In this document: positions 24,298 through 35,800 of the stretch, one piece after another
Layout: every line of letters begins with the position of its first letter
How positions within the stretch are numbered: position 1 is the first letter of the stretch
From: Mesaphorura yosii
Lineage: Eukaryota > Arthropoda > Collembola > Poduromorpha > Tullbergiidae
Assembly: GCA_009869945.1 (NCBI GenBank)
Contig: WIXG01000219.1
Coordinates: 1-64,000 of the forward strand
Direction of reading: 5' to 3'
Length of the DNA stretch: 64,000 nucleotides
Made by a program: the position numbers and the translations under genes
The notes under the pieces: model-generated
Database searches by the model: none
What the model saw: the letters and a program-made list of their open reading frames with translations, nothing else
Told to the model about the DNA's origin: nothing

Positions 24298-25440
24298 GCG
24301 CAAAATCTAAGCCACGAAACGTCAACTCACGACGACTTCCACCGGCTCTGAACCAATACCAGATCCAACAAAATTTTGGAACAACCCAGAATTGGAATAA
24401 TTCCGCAATGGCTGGCTATGGCTATCACCCTTGAACGCGTGGGCAGCCCGGGTATGACCTGATGATACCTCAAGGGTAAAATCCCATGATGACTCTAGGC
24501 TATATGTTGGCTCCGGGCTATAATCCTATGATGGCTTAGCCAGTGATGGCCATGGTCACACAGATGACAATACAGCCAGCTGCACCACCAATCCCAAGTA
24601 ACATGCTTTACTATCATTATTAGTAAGAAACCTTTCTAAGATAATTCCTCTCATTACCGCTTAGACGCGCCTGATCCAATTCGCGGAGTCCTTTCCGGGT
24701 TCAAAGCACTATACAATACGGAACACTTCTTTGTCAGGGAGACTATAGAGCTGATAGAATTAAGTTGATACATGCATTGGTTAGGATTTTATAAGTTATT
24801 GTCTCATTAATGACTAACACTTGTCCTGGCACTCTTCTCCTTAGTTCTTTACAATGCGCCCAATAAATACGAGGTTCTGGATACACTTCGCTACCGAAAC
24901 CACCAGCCTATGCGCCCGAAATTGCTACCCTGCTTGCGCAGGTGTGCATCTAAAGGACCTGAACTTTCACGGGCAAGAAGTTCTGCATGCTGATGGAAAT
25001 CCAAGCTGTGGTTTTTACGATGCTGTAAGTACGCTCATCAAAATCGTTGGGACCGTTAACCGATCTTTTGTTCAGAATGTCCAAATTTCTCATGGAGGAC
25101 AACTGCTTGGCAGTGTAAAAGAAAAGTGTACTTGCTGTTCGCCGACGTTTGAAGCTAGGAACGCTAGAGGCGGTCTTGTGTTCATAATCAAAGGGCCCGA
25201 GGTTGCCCTTTGCATTGGAAATTGTGGAACAGATAACTTTGATGCTTTTCTCCCCGATGGGCGAACCCAAGTTGGCCGCATTACCAACAGCGGGGCGGAT
25301 TTGGGCAAGAATTTTTCACTCAGGCGGACAATTTCGGAATCAGCTTTCCGGAAAATCTTGACACAAGAGTGAAGGGTGTGCTCCTTGGGGCAACGTTTTT
25401 AATCGTAAGCCATCCAAGTTTGCAATCGGTAGAATTAAAA
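24298..25440 (+). pseudogene. Decayed phospholipid scramblase gene
   Basis: Scramblases move phospholipids between membrane leaflets. Remnants appear in family order. First comes a Pro/Tyr/Met-rich N-terminal region (24298-24625; pieces such as NSAMAGYGYHP, LAPGYNPMMA, PAAPPIPSNM) with several in-frame stops. The linker APDPIRGVLSGFKALYNTEH follows near 24665. Next come NAPNKYEVLDTLRYRN near 24855, GLVFIIKGPEVALCIGNCG and a domain with FEARNARGG. A frame change leads to ADNFGISFPENLDTRVKGVL and the hydrophobic LGATFLI (about 25325-25405), which is the family's C-terminal membrane segment. Intron-like GT...AG gaps remain near 24622-24664 and 24765-24844, so this is a duplicated rather than a retro-copied gene. 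With multiple stops and at least one frameshift it cannot encode the whole protein. Confidence 0.75.
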
Positions 25441-25979
25441 TTGTGCTTATTCGTGTCGTATAATTTCAAACCAGAATTTCCAATATTTTGAAAATGGCGA
25501 AGAGGGCCATACCATGTATGGTAGTGGTCAAGGGCGTAGTACCACTGGGTTGATAGGGTGCGCTGTCTTCACCGTTTTGCTATAATCATTGTAATCGTGT
25601 TTGTTGTTTTTACAACCAATCATTATAGCCACTCCACAATAACACAAAAATCAAACCGCATTTGCTTATCGAAGCTAAACCGTGAAAAATGAAATATCTT
25701 CCATGTGTATTTTCTAATATCTCCCTAAAGAATCAATCTGGTGAGAAATAGCCACAGATATTATAGGTTTCTAAGGTATTTTGCCCCAGTTACGAGTTCA
25801 ACCCAAATTATAATAACTTCTTGAAATAAACTTAAATTTAGTAGTTGAAATTAAGGCTTATTAGTAAATAATAGACAATGGTGACCCATTCTAACTTGGC
25901 TCTAATGTATATGCCTTTCATTCTTCGAAACGTAGTTTGAACTAGTTGAACTAACTGAACGTGGCCCACTGAACTGAAC
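25441..25979. other. Intergenic stretch
   Basis: AT-rich sequence after the scramblase remnant. No gene, RNA or repeat is supported; it should contain the promoter of the micropeptide ORF if that is real. Confidence 0.4.
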
Positions 25980-26090
25980 ATGTACTACGACTGGGACTAC
26001 GGGAATCAAGCAATAGCTTCGTGCATCGCCTTCATTTTCTTCTTCATAGCCATCTCCATTGTACTTCCTCTTGTCTTCCATCGTCGATAA
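25980..26090 (+). CDS. 36-residue putative membrane micropeptide
   Basis: A single-exon open frame of 36 codons: MYYDWDYGNQAIAS, then an uninterrupted hydrophobic stretch (CIAFIFFFIAISIVLPLVF), ending HRR before TAA. The layout is a short aromatic/acidic outer end, one membrane span of about 19 residues and a basic cytosolic end, which fits the positive-inside rule. An AATAAA lies 125 bp downstream, which supports an independent transcript. It precedes the 158-residue anchored protein by 384 bp on the same strand. I know no family for it; it could also be an exon of something larger, since no splice sites were sought beyond it. Confidence 0.45.
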   Translation: MYYDWDYGNQAIASCIAFIFFFIAISIVLPLVFHRR

Positions 26091-26214
26091 GTTTTTCGAG
26101 ATCTATCAATACTTTTTGTGACGCTACAAAATTAATATTCTGAGTAAAGCGAATGTGAACTAGAGAACCTGTCGGATTTCCTCTAGATTCTAGTATATCA
26201 CGTTGGTTACATAA

Positions 26215-26220
26215 AATAAA
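26215..26220 (+). terminator. Possible poly(A) signal of the micropeptide gene
   Basis: AATAAA 125 bp after the micropeptide stop and 255 bp before the next start codon. Confidence 0.4.
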
Positions 26221-26474
26221 GGTGATCAATGTTTTTAACAAGGTTGGTTAGGAGTGATTGAAGGACCTTGGTTTGTACATTAACGTTAGGAGCCTCTTTG
26301 AAATGACAAATGTAACACAACTGCTCGGTAGAACAGACTGTCCGACAAGTCTATGGAGTCTTGCCTTGTGGAGTCTATCACCATGATCCGCGCAAAATTG
26401 CTAAAAGTTGAAGAAGTTAAGACTGCTGAAAACCATTTGATTTTGATCTTCTTGATTTCCTGCATCTCTGAACA

Positions 26475-26951
26475 ATGAGCAGCTTGGACTCTGGAGACCA
26501 ACAAACTGGCGCACTGGATGAGCCACACCAGCATAAGAATGTTCCAGATCCCGAAATCGGGGAAGGCGCAAGAGACGCACCACAAACACCAGTCGTTATT
26601 GGCACACCTTTTGGAACAGCCAAGGGGAAAAGGTCACCAGAGCTGAAAGAGACAGCTGGAGGAAGCAGAGGACGGGCGGCGCCAACTCCGGATTCTCGAG
26701 CACCTGGGCAAGGAGGAGTTAACACGCCGAGATATGGAGGATGTTACAACCCTGAAAGTGGATACGCCGGTGGCATATATCAGGCAGCGGCGCCAGCTGG
26801 ATTTGCAGTACAAGGTGGTCGAAACTCAGAACAAGCTCATCAAATAATATGGACAATCGTTCTTGGAATCGGTTTGGGGGTCTTTTGCTGTGTGGTCTTG
26901 CCAATAATTATTGTGGTCATTTTGTACTGTGTTGTCTGGCATACTAATTAA
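26475..26951 (+). CDS. C-terminally anchored Gly/Pro-rich protein, single exon
   Basis: 158 residues with no recognised domain. Residues 1-120 are hydrophilic and probably disordered, rich in Gly, Pro, Ala and Gln (for example DAPQTPVVIGTPFGTAKGK, TPRYGGCYNPESGYAGG). Residues about 124-154 are a long hydrophobic stretch (IIWTIVLGIGLGVFCCVV, then LPIIIVVILYCVV), ending WHTN. There is no N-terminal signal peptide, so it is probably a tail-anchored membrane protein with the N-terminus in the cytosol. AATAAA at 27020-27025 follows 69 bp after the stop, and ATG sits in aacaATGa. The function is unknown. Its neighbour upstream is another tiny membrane protein ORF. Confidence 0.7.
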   Translation: MSSLDSGDQQTGALDEPHQHKNVPDPEIGEGARDAPQTPVVIGTPFGTAKGKRSPELKETAGGSRGRAAPTPDSRAPGQGGVNTPRYGGCYNPESGYAGGIYQAAAPAGFAVQGGRNSEQAHQIIWTIVLGIGLGVFCCVVLPIIIVVILYCVVWHTN

Positions 26952-27019
26952 TTAATCCACTATTACATTAGAAGCATTTGTAAATCATGTGTTTGTAAGT
27001 ATTTATACTTGTGTCTGTT

Positions 27020-27025
27020 AATAAA
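27020..27025 (+). terminator. Poly(A) signal of the anchored protein gene
   Basis: AATAAA 69 bp past the stop codon at 26949-26951. Confidence 0.65.
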
Positions 27026-27444
27026 CAGAAAGGTAACTGCAATTCAGTTTACGTTCTTGGCTCCGATATTGAGTTTTCTCTTGACAGCCAAGCGCAACAC
27101 GAACTCGGGTGAACATAAAAAAGTACTCAGGAAATTTTAATTTCAGTAAATCATTAATTCCCTAACAATTCTAACACCCTTCGTTAAACAAGGATACGTC
27201 ATGCACTCAGACTTAAATTAATTCGTATTTCATCGAGCCTCATTGGAAGCCAAAGCCAATGACGCTTTTAAAAATGACTACATAATAATGTATTGGTGGG
27301 TTGGTTTCATGAGCAGTTTAACTGAAACAACATCATACACGTATTTGGAGTAGTCATTGAGGATAAGGGAAGGAATAAATTAATGATATTGACACATTAA
27401 AGTCACATAAACTACTATTACTCTAATTTGTTCATACCATAAGA
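27026..27444. other. Convergent intergenic region
   Basis: Gap between the anchored protein gene and the last exon of the ADAMTS-like gene. It must contain the latter's 3' untranslated region. I saw no canonical minus-strand AATAAA in it. Confidence 0.4.
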
Positions 27445-29841
27445 TTATGTCCCTCGCGTCAGTAAGTCACCATTTGAATGATTCTTACTTCTACGACTAA
27501 CTGTATGATATCTCGTCAAAGGATTCTTATAATAAAAACAGGAATGACAACAGTGAACTTGATATTGTACCACGTGGCAGAGATTCAGCGAGCGTATTGC
27601 TGGGCAATGATGACTTCGATCCTCACAATCTTGCACTAGAATAAAAACACGAACTCAATGAACTTCATATCCAGTACAGGTGTTCATAAGCAAATGACTA
27701 GCATGAGCACCTGTGTCACAAGGTGGTCCACGACATGGTTTCTGAACAATTGGCCGCGGAAGAAGTTGACAAGCATTTCCGGCTGGGACTGACTCGGCTC
27801 CAGCCCAAACACACTTCAGAATTCTGGTTTTAAATCCAATTACTCCACAACGAGCCTTGCACTGGGGAAATGAGATCAACGAAACTTTCATTCAGAACAG
27901 AAATAACTTTCACCAGACGCGGTCTGTTCCCGACTTACTTCACTCCAGGGTTGTGTAATCCAAATTCCTTGGCATTTCTTGTTGTAACACTCTTCTGACT
28001 CTGCAGGTTTCTCCTCAAATTCGCAATGATGATCTCTCACTTCACGACTGCTATTGACAAGCTGACAGAACACCGTTCTCTTGCGTAGAGCTGCAAAAAT
28101 AATTCATTCAATGAAATTCAATGATCTTTGCAAAAGGCATCGCGCAGGAGACACTATCTCTCGCCTCTCGTCGTGCACAAAGAAATGAAGCAAACGCTTT
28201 ATTCGAACCTGAGCGAAAGATCTAAGGCCAGAAACACTAGTTTCACAAGACTTTATCAAATTATGCGCGCTGTGCGCTTTTTCAGATAAAGTTAATTAAG
28301 AAACGAAAAAGTTTGAATACGAAATAAAGATTTACTAGCCAGTAAATGTCAATTTCTATTTTGTCCTATTTCATGAAGTGCCTTCACATTTTATAAGAGC
28401 AGGGATGTAAAGTAGGTTAGAGAAAGTTCGTATAATTAGATATACGCCTCGCACAACACGTAGGAATGTAAACTGAAGAAAAGCAAGGCTTCGAGAACTT
28501 TCTTCTTTCTGGAAAAGTTGGGACATATTTTTTCTTTCTTTGGTTTGCCCTATGCGAAAATTATGTCTAAATAGTAAAAAAAAGTTTCATCATTGCGTTG
28601 TATTGCATTCTATACGTATTCGTATCATGTGCGAATGCAGCTTTAATCAGAATATTTAAGCGCGGGACAATGGAACCAAAATGAAGTATGTTAGCACAAC
28701 TTAAACTTACATGTGTTCCAAGTGAAGCACTCGTCATCCGAGCACTCTGTCCAGTCTCCGATGTTCCATCGGGCTCTTCTGTCCATTCGAGCAGGGCTCG
28801 TCTTATTACGATTTGGTGTAGAATTTTTATTGATATTTCTGTGATTTGGACACAGTTTGCGATTAGGAGCGGCTTGAGAATCGCTGTCAGAGTCAGAATT
28901 GTGATCTGACATCACTCTGTATTGATATCGTCTGCGTCGTCGTCGCCTTCTTCGCCTCACATTATTATCCAAGTCATCTTCATCGAAAGCCGTTTCGTGA
29001 TCGTCATTACTCTCGCCTATGAACTCCTCACATTCTATGATTTCGTTGTCGTAGTTGATGTCTGAGTTCGGGCCCTCGTGGTCACCCAAATCGTCTGATG
29101 TTCTCAGCAAATCAAAAATCTTGTCATCAACCGGAGGCACGTCCAACGATCTCAGTTGCCCAGAGCTGGCTACAGAATCGTCGTTGTAATAAACAAGTTG
29201 CGAATGGTAGTGAGGATCTTCATGTTTGCTGTCTTCAGGATGTAACATACTGTGGAATGGCCATGAAATCTGCATAATTTACATTCTAAGTTTAGAATTT
29301 GATAGGAGTTCAATACGAGTATGATAGTACTGCAACATAATTTTACTTAAAGTCTCCAACAGTTATTGAAATCTGTTCAAGCAAGGAAAGGCCCCGTAGA
29401 GCTTACCCAATACAGAATGTCGACAGGAAAAAGCAGACACAGAATAGTAAAAGCCGCAGAAGATGGCACAAGACGTGAAGATGACGAAGAAGCAGAACCG
29501 GAGTAGAATTTGTGGTTCGAATTGATCAATGTTGATTCATAACCGCTCTCAGACGTGTCAAAAAGGGGAATCATAGACACACCGGGCTGTTAGTAGAGTT
29601 AGAAGCAGTCACGGACAGCATTAAAGAGGGAAAAGGCGCAATTGTTAGTGATTAGAAGTTTTGTTACAAGATTATTACAGTTATTAGTCAAGCCAATTGC
29701 ACTTTGTGAATAATTGGGAACGTACATGTTGGTCCGCGTAGAGAGTTCCATCATAATTTGAACTCCTCCGTTGACCTATTCTGTTGTTCGTGTCCTGGAA
29801 GCCTTGTCCGCTATAGCCACGAGGTTTGACAGAGTCGGTCC
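27445..29841 (-). other. ADAMTS-like C-terminal part: linker, last TSRs, PLAC (exons 16-21)
   Basis: Exon 17 (29586-29407, 60 codons, phase 0-0) is Ser-rich and ends in a hydrophobic stretch ([17 protein letters not shown]). Exon 18 is a 186-codon linker rich in Asp/Glu/Asn/His with a run of ten Arg (codons at 28928-28957), ending in a TSR start ([13 protein letters not shown]). Exons 18-19 make an atypical TSR lacking the CGGG box, and exons 19-20 make the last TSR ([15 protein letters not shown]). Exon 21 is the PLAC domain with its six-Cys pattern ([18 protein letters not shown]), followed by a basic tail and TAA. Confidence 0.85.
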
Positions 29842-32800
29842 CTTGAAAAGCATACGAGTTACAAATGCTTCGAAACAGAACGGCAGTATTTCTATAAAAA
29901 TCTGTGAACATGAACTCACTTCGTTGATACGGTTGAACCAAAAGTGTCAAGTTGGATAGTGGTCGATCATTCACTAAAAGTGGAGATCAATAAATCAAAA
30001 TGGTTGGTATTACACGAAAAATAATTGACAACGTTTCACTAACCCAGGCAAGTATAGACTCCGCTGTCGCTAAACGTGGTATTTCTAATTTTAAGAACAC
30101 CGCTCTTGGGAATAATTTCAATTTTATAGGGCTGAGGATAAACGTAATGGTAGTCTTTCATCCAGCCAAGTTTTCCCCGGTCAACGCTTTTTGCAGGGCA
30201 ACGTAGTTTCAGGACCATTCCATTGTACACAGTGGCTTGACCTTTCAACGCAAGTGTAAACTTTGGTTTCCATTCAGTCTGGATTATGTTGGGACCAGAT
30301 CCGGCATTCAATGTTGCTTCATTCGCACCGCTGCCATGTTTCTCATCCTTCGGGAAGTTGTAAATAAAAGAGAACGAGAAATTCTTGTGAATTCATTTTG
30401 CTTACCAAATAGTGACTAAAATATGCAACTTTTGTGTACACATATGCCGGATAATTTAACAATTCCGTCGTTGCTACACCCACTCGCATAGTCCGAGTTA
30501 GCAAAAGTTAGAGAAATATGGATATGAAAGAGAGTGTGTGCGGTCATAAACACGGCCGGTCAAATGCAATGCCATGATAAATGCTCCGTTGTTTGTCGGA
30601 TTTGTGAGGGCCTGATTTTTGCCAAATGTGCACGCAAATATTCTGCACGAAGGTTTTCGCAAGCAAAAAACTTTTGGCCAACTGCCAAACCACTTTAATA
30701 TTTCACTTTATCAAGCTATGTCGGTCCAAGTAATGTTGTATGTGTATGTTCGCTGTGTGTTTAGGGTTAAGCAACGATAAAGTGCAAAAAGAGTCCAATA
30801 CTATAAGCATCTAAACTGCGTTGACTCCCAAATATAACTCCAGACGAATCCGGCAGAAATCTTTTTATGGCTCTATTTAGTGGACTGGTAGTCTGCGCCA
30901 CAAAAGCGTCTACTCCGCAGTATAGATTTTCGGCACAATTATTTAATGTTGGCGAGACACGAGACTTGCAAACCCAAACAATTCCAAAACTTGCTTCTAT
31001 CAACGACTGTATACGAGACTCGTAAATGCCGTCGGAGGGAAAGAAAGTGCATTGGCACTTCGTCTGGTATTCATGAGCGCAGTCAAGAGTGAATGATAAA
31101 TTACAGCTTTGTCGCAATTTTTCTGGAGCGTGTCAGAGTGCAGGAGTTCAGACAATAGGCGACAGGCTAGACAACTAGGTCAGGCAGTTTAGCGAACGTC
31201 GATCTGTGAATGTGATGACTGCCGCAAAAAAATGAAGCTCGCAATAAATGAGTCATTAAAAATATCTTAATGCTAATCTGCAACGACTCGACAACCCGTG
31301 TGAGCTGACTATATGACCGGCTTTTGTGCATTCATTCCTCATTAACTGATGGGATACCGTCAAATCGTACCTTCAAACCACCGCACGGCTTCTTGTTGCA
31401 GGCCCGTGACACGCTTGGTTTAGGCTGGGTGCAGTACTGCTCCGGTGGTGAGCGCTCCACAATTTGCCCAAGTGCAATAATTTGCTTACATTTGAGGTCC
31501 CTTGTTCTCTCTCCTCCTCCGCACGGTTTCGAGCACTGTAAGGGGGCAAAGGGTAGGTGTAAGTTTCAGTTGCCATCAGAAATTACGACGCGTGCCAATG
31601 TGATCATTATTTATTTATTGACTGGTTAATATTGTCCAGTTTAATATTTCAAATTTTGTGTAAATCAAACAAAACCACAGAATTGGTAACACTTCAGCTC
31701 AAGTCAAAGGAAATTGCTGTGATTAAACTACCGGCTGATTGCTAAATGAGAAGTCTGAAGCATAAATTCCTGAGCAACCAAACAAATTTATTATAATTCC
31801 AAAAATGGATTCCTTGAAAGCATTAAAGATTCGATACAGTTTTGTTTCGTGCAGCTGGTGCAACCAAGAGATCGAACAAGGAAAAGTGAATTGACTTGTG
31901 CAAAATCAAACAATCAGCACTTAGCCTAATCACAAGATTTTACTCAAGTGTCGCTTTTGATCACTAGTTACCAATTCTGCGAACAAACCCCAATTTATTG
32001 GACTTGCAATGTTTGGTTAATATAATTTAGCAGTGCCGCGTTTCTTTAGTTTCCTTTTCTTCTTTTTGAATCAATATTCTTTTAACAGCTTCTTAAAAAT
32101 TAACACTTAGTTCAGTTGACTTAGAAGTGGGACATTTATGCGAACCAAACTTAGTGACATAAAATTCCTTTAAAACATCAGTATTAATGCATTTTGAAAT
32201 GAGAGAGCAAGCGAGCATACGTCATAACTTGTACTCTACGGTTTTGTATTTATTTTAACAGTTAAACCACTGTTTTTAGTCCTGATTCCACTTTCAGCAT
32301 TTAACTACTGTGTAACTACACTGACCACACCAAAAATTCGAGTAAATATGACCAATGAATGAACGAAAAGTGGAGTCAAAGTTCTGCCTGGCATATGTTC
32401 ATTTTGGATAAAGCGGCTCAAACAGCTGCCGCACAAGCCTGGACACTTACAGCTAACAGGCCTTAATTTGTGCCTTCAGTCTTGAATGTTCCATTTTGTG
32501 AAACGTACGTGAAATATTGTAATTCGGTATTTCTTATATTGACTATACGTTTCTTTGTATAGTACTTGCAAATCTTGCGATAGAATTTCTGGAAATTTCT
32601 TCATCCTAATTGGTGCTAGTTTGTTGAAGACTGTAGAAATCTCTGGCAGATTTGCTCAAAGCATTGATTTACATCACCACTTGGCCATGAGTTAATTTGT
32701 GTCTACAGCACTAGTTCGTTCAATTCACTCAATTTAATGTTTGAATAGTTTCGTGAAGGCACCTTCTGTATTTCGGCTTCGTGTTCTTAACTGGAATCTT

Positions 32801-35800
32801 CGCTAACACCATACAATGATCAGATACGTCGAAGTCATAAACCTCAGCTACACCTATGCTGTGATAGTTTGTAATAAAAGGATCCAACAGGTTATCATCT
32901 CTGGTTGAGGCCTGCACTACTTGTATCAAATTCATTTAGTTAATTATTGCATTAATTTGTTTGGTGTAGCTGTCGTCGCCTAGTAAAATTCTGTTAGGTT
33001 TATTTTCATTTTCAGGTTTCATTACTGCTTTAAAAAATATTCCAGTTCTAATCGCACCAATTCACATTTAAGTTCAGATGTTTTATTGCATCGGCTATGT
33101 TCCTAAATTTTGAAGATTGGTACTTTAAACATACAATAGAATGTAATCACACTGATGTCTTTACTTGAGCCTGCAGTGTTGTAAGAAAAGAAAGGCAATC
33201 CAAGACGCACAAAATGCAACGAGTAAAGTGTGTGTTTATTCAAGCACTTCAAATCTTACAAAGGACGCTGCGGCTCACATTCGTGAAAGTATGCTGTTTC
33301 ACGCACGCACGGTGCGAGTCTGGAGTTTTGGCAATGGCAGCATGACTGCTGCGAGCTTGTATTGTCCAGTTTCACTTTTTTCATTTTCAATTTAGAAATG
33401 AACAAAGATAACTTATTTACTGGTGTGAAAGAAAAACTGTTGCCTCAATTTCGGCGCGTTCAACCATCCTCACCATTTTGTCATTGTTAAAAGTAAATTG
33501 AAAAGCAATAGAAAAATCAACAAATTTGACAAAAGCAAACCCTGCCACGAAGCGAAACCTATTGCACGTTTGGTGATAAAGAAATCATTGCTCACCCGAA
33601 CCCAATCTCCTGGTTCCCAGAATGGTGGACAATCAATTGCGTTGCACAGCATTTCCGTTCGAGGGACAGGCTGAGGACATTGCGTGTTTGGAACAGTGAC
33701 TGTATTTCCCCTCGTCACTTCGTGTATGCAGCTCACCTGGAGTCAGAAAGAAAGCGTGATAACGCACATGCGACATGAAAGGATGAACGTGACAGAAGAG
33801 TGCTACTTGCACTTTACAAAAGCGTACTCCGACCAGCAAAATGAACTCGACGTGAAGAAAGCAGGTTCAGCGCAAGGAAATTGATAACGGACAGGAAGCT
33901 GGCTAATCAATTCACGTAGACTCTCAGACTCGCCTGTGAATGGTAGTATGGAAATGGTGTTCGGAAATTCACTTTCTTTTTTCACAACCATGAATTAAGA
34001 AAACGTGAAGATTAAGCAGTGTCAGTAGAAGTACAAGCAGGAACGCAAATCTTGAAAAATTATCACTGGAACTTGGCCAAAACATTAATACGAGCACGAT
34101 TTTTGATTTATTTCGGCGGAAAGAGAAAGTAAGAGAAAGTAAGTAGAGAAATTACAGTTCATATCTCGGAAAAATCTATATGCTTTCGCTTTATGCCAAC
34201 CACAAAAGAGAAACTGCATCGCATTCCACTGGAACGAAAGTCCAATTCCATTTAGATTGCTTTGGGCTTTCAGCAAGTTTGTTGGTCGATCTTAAAGTGA
34301 AATTGATAAAGATCGTAGAACTTTTGACCGAGTTTTATCACAAGTCAAGAGGAAATTGTATGAGAGACGTTGTGCGACGTCCCTTGTGCGTTGTGCGAGA
34401 CGAGACAAGACAGAAATCAGAAAATGATCGATTCGCATTTCGCAGCACTTTTGTATTCATGCTCATGTGGAAGAGCGGTTTATGAAATATTGAAAAGAAT
34501 TGTGCGAGTTACAAGGGTCGTGAGTGGTTCAAGGAAATTGAATATCCTATCGTCGACTTCGGCGAGGAAAGTAACCATTGTTTCGTTTGCATTTCGAGTG
34601 GAAAAGAATAGAAAATTCCTTTGGATGGCCTATTTATCATAGCGTGGTTAACATTTTTGCTTGATCGTTATGATGTAACGTCTTCACTGGATCCTGATGA
34701 ATGCAAGTCGGGGAAGATCTTCTGTGATTGTAAAGTGCGCACGAAAACTTCCGAGGGGAGATGAGCCAGAATAGAAGTTAATATGGGGAGTGATGATTTA
34801 TTTATCTTCTGCTTGATTTGTTGGTCTTGTGAGAGATGAAAAAGTAACCAAGCAATGATTGAGCGTAATAAGCGAATAAGGGAATTTGCACTGGGTTACT
34901 GGGATTTTTCAGAAAGTGAATGGAAAGTTCTATTTTGAGTACACGAGGTTTCATTTTTGGTAGTCTAACGCAACGCAATCGTGAGTCATGAATTTGCGTT
35001 CAGAGAACTGAGCTGGCATTCTTACCTCACGAGTCATGACACCTCCTCCACAAGGCTTGGAACAAGGACCGAAATCTGAAACATTCCATCTCGGCGGGCA
35101 CGCATGATCATTGCACGTTCTTGTAGTTGGTATGTCTGGCCTCGGCTTGTCCATGCAGAGGACAGGAGTCGCGGCACGCTGGTCATAATCCCGAACACAT
35201 ACAATTCTTCTCTCCTGCACACCTGAAAGATGAAATTAGCAATTTTTATTGAGTGCTTTGTCTTTCTCGCGACGCTCGTGAAAAGAGTCAAAAGAGACCA
35301 AATCACTGAAGGGCCAGTTCCAAGAAAAGGATTCGACTGGATAAACGTAACTTATAATCAACACATTTACCTCCCAGACAGGATGATGAGCATGGAGTGT
35401 ATCCATCGACCTTCCAGGAGAAGGTCATGTCTTGCATTGAAATTCCTGGAGGCAGTCCAAATCCAACCGTTTTTCTGTAATTTGTTGTGTCCGAATCTGC
35501 AAGAGCAGCATGGTGAACGTCGGATAAACTTTCCATTCCATTTGAGCCTATCTCCCTGAAAGAGAAAGAAAGTGGACGTGAAAGAGATACGTAACGTGAA
35601 ATTGTACATATGATAAACACGTGCGCAGCTTGGCAGCAGGATTGATAGACATGATTCGGTTCGGCCTTGTTGTTGCGCAGTTGTTTCATGTAAATATCTG
35701 TCAATTTAGGTTAATGCGTGCACTGCACCATGATTATAGAAGATTAGTAGATTTGAGCGCGAATGACCCGTTTTTTTTAGATAAGTACAAGTCTTGGCAT

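Noticed and set aside
30767-31117. 116-codon Cys-containing minus-strand frame between ADAMTS-like exons 13 and 14
   Set aside because: It starts with TTG, and exons 13 and 14 already join in phase 0 without it, so no exon is needed here.
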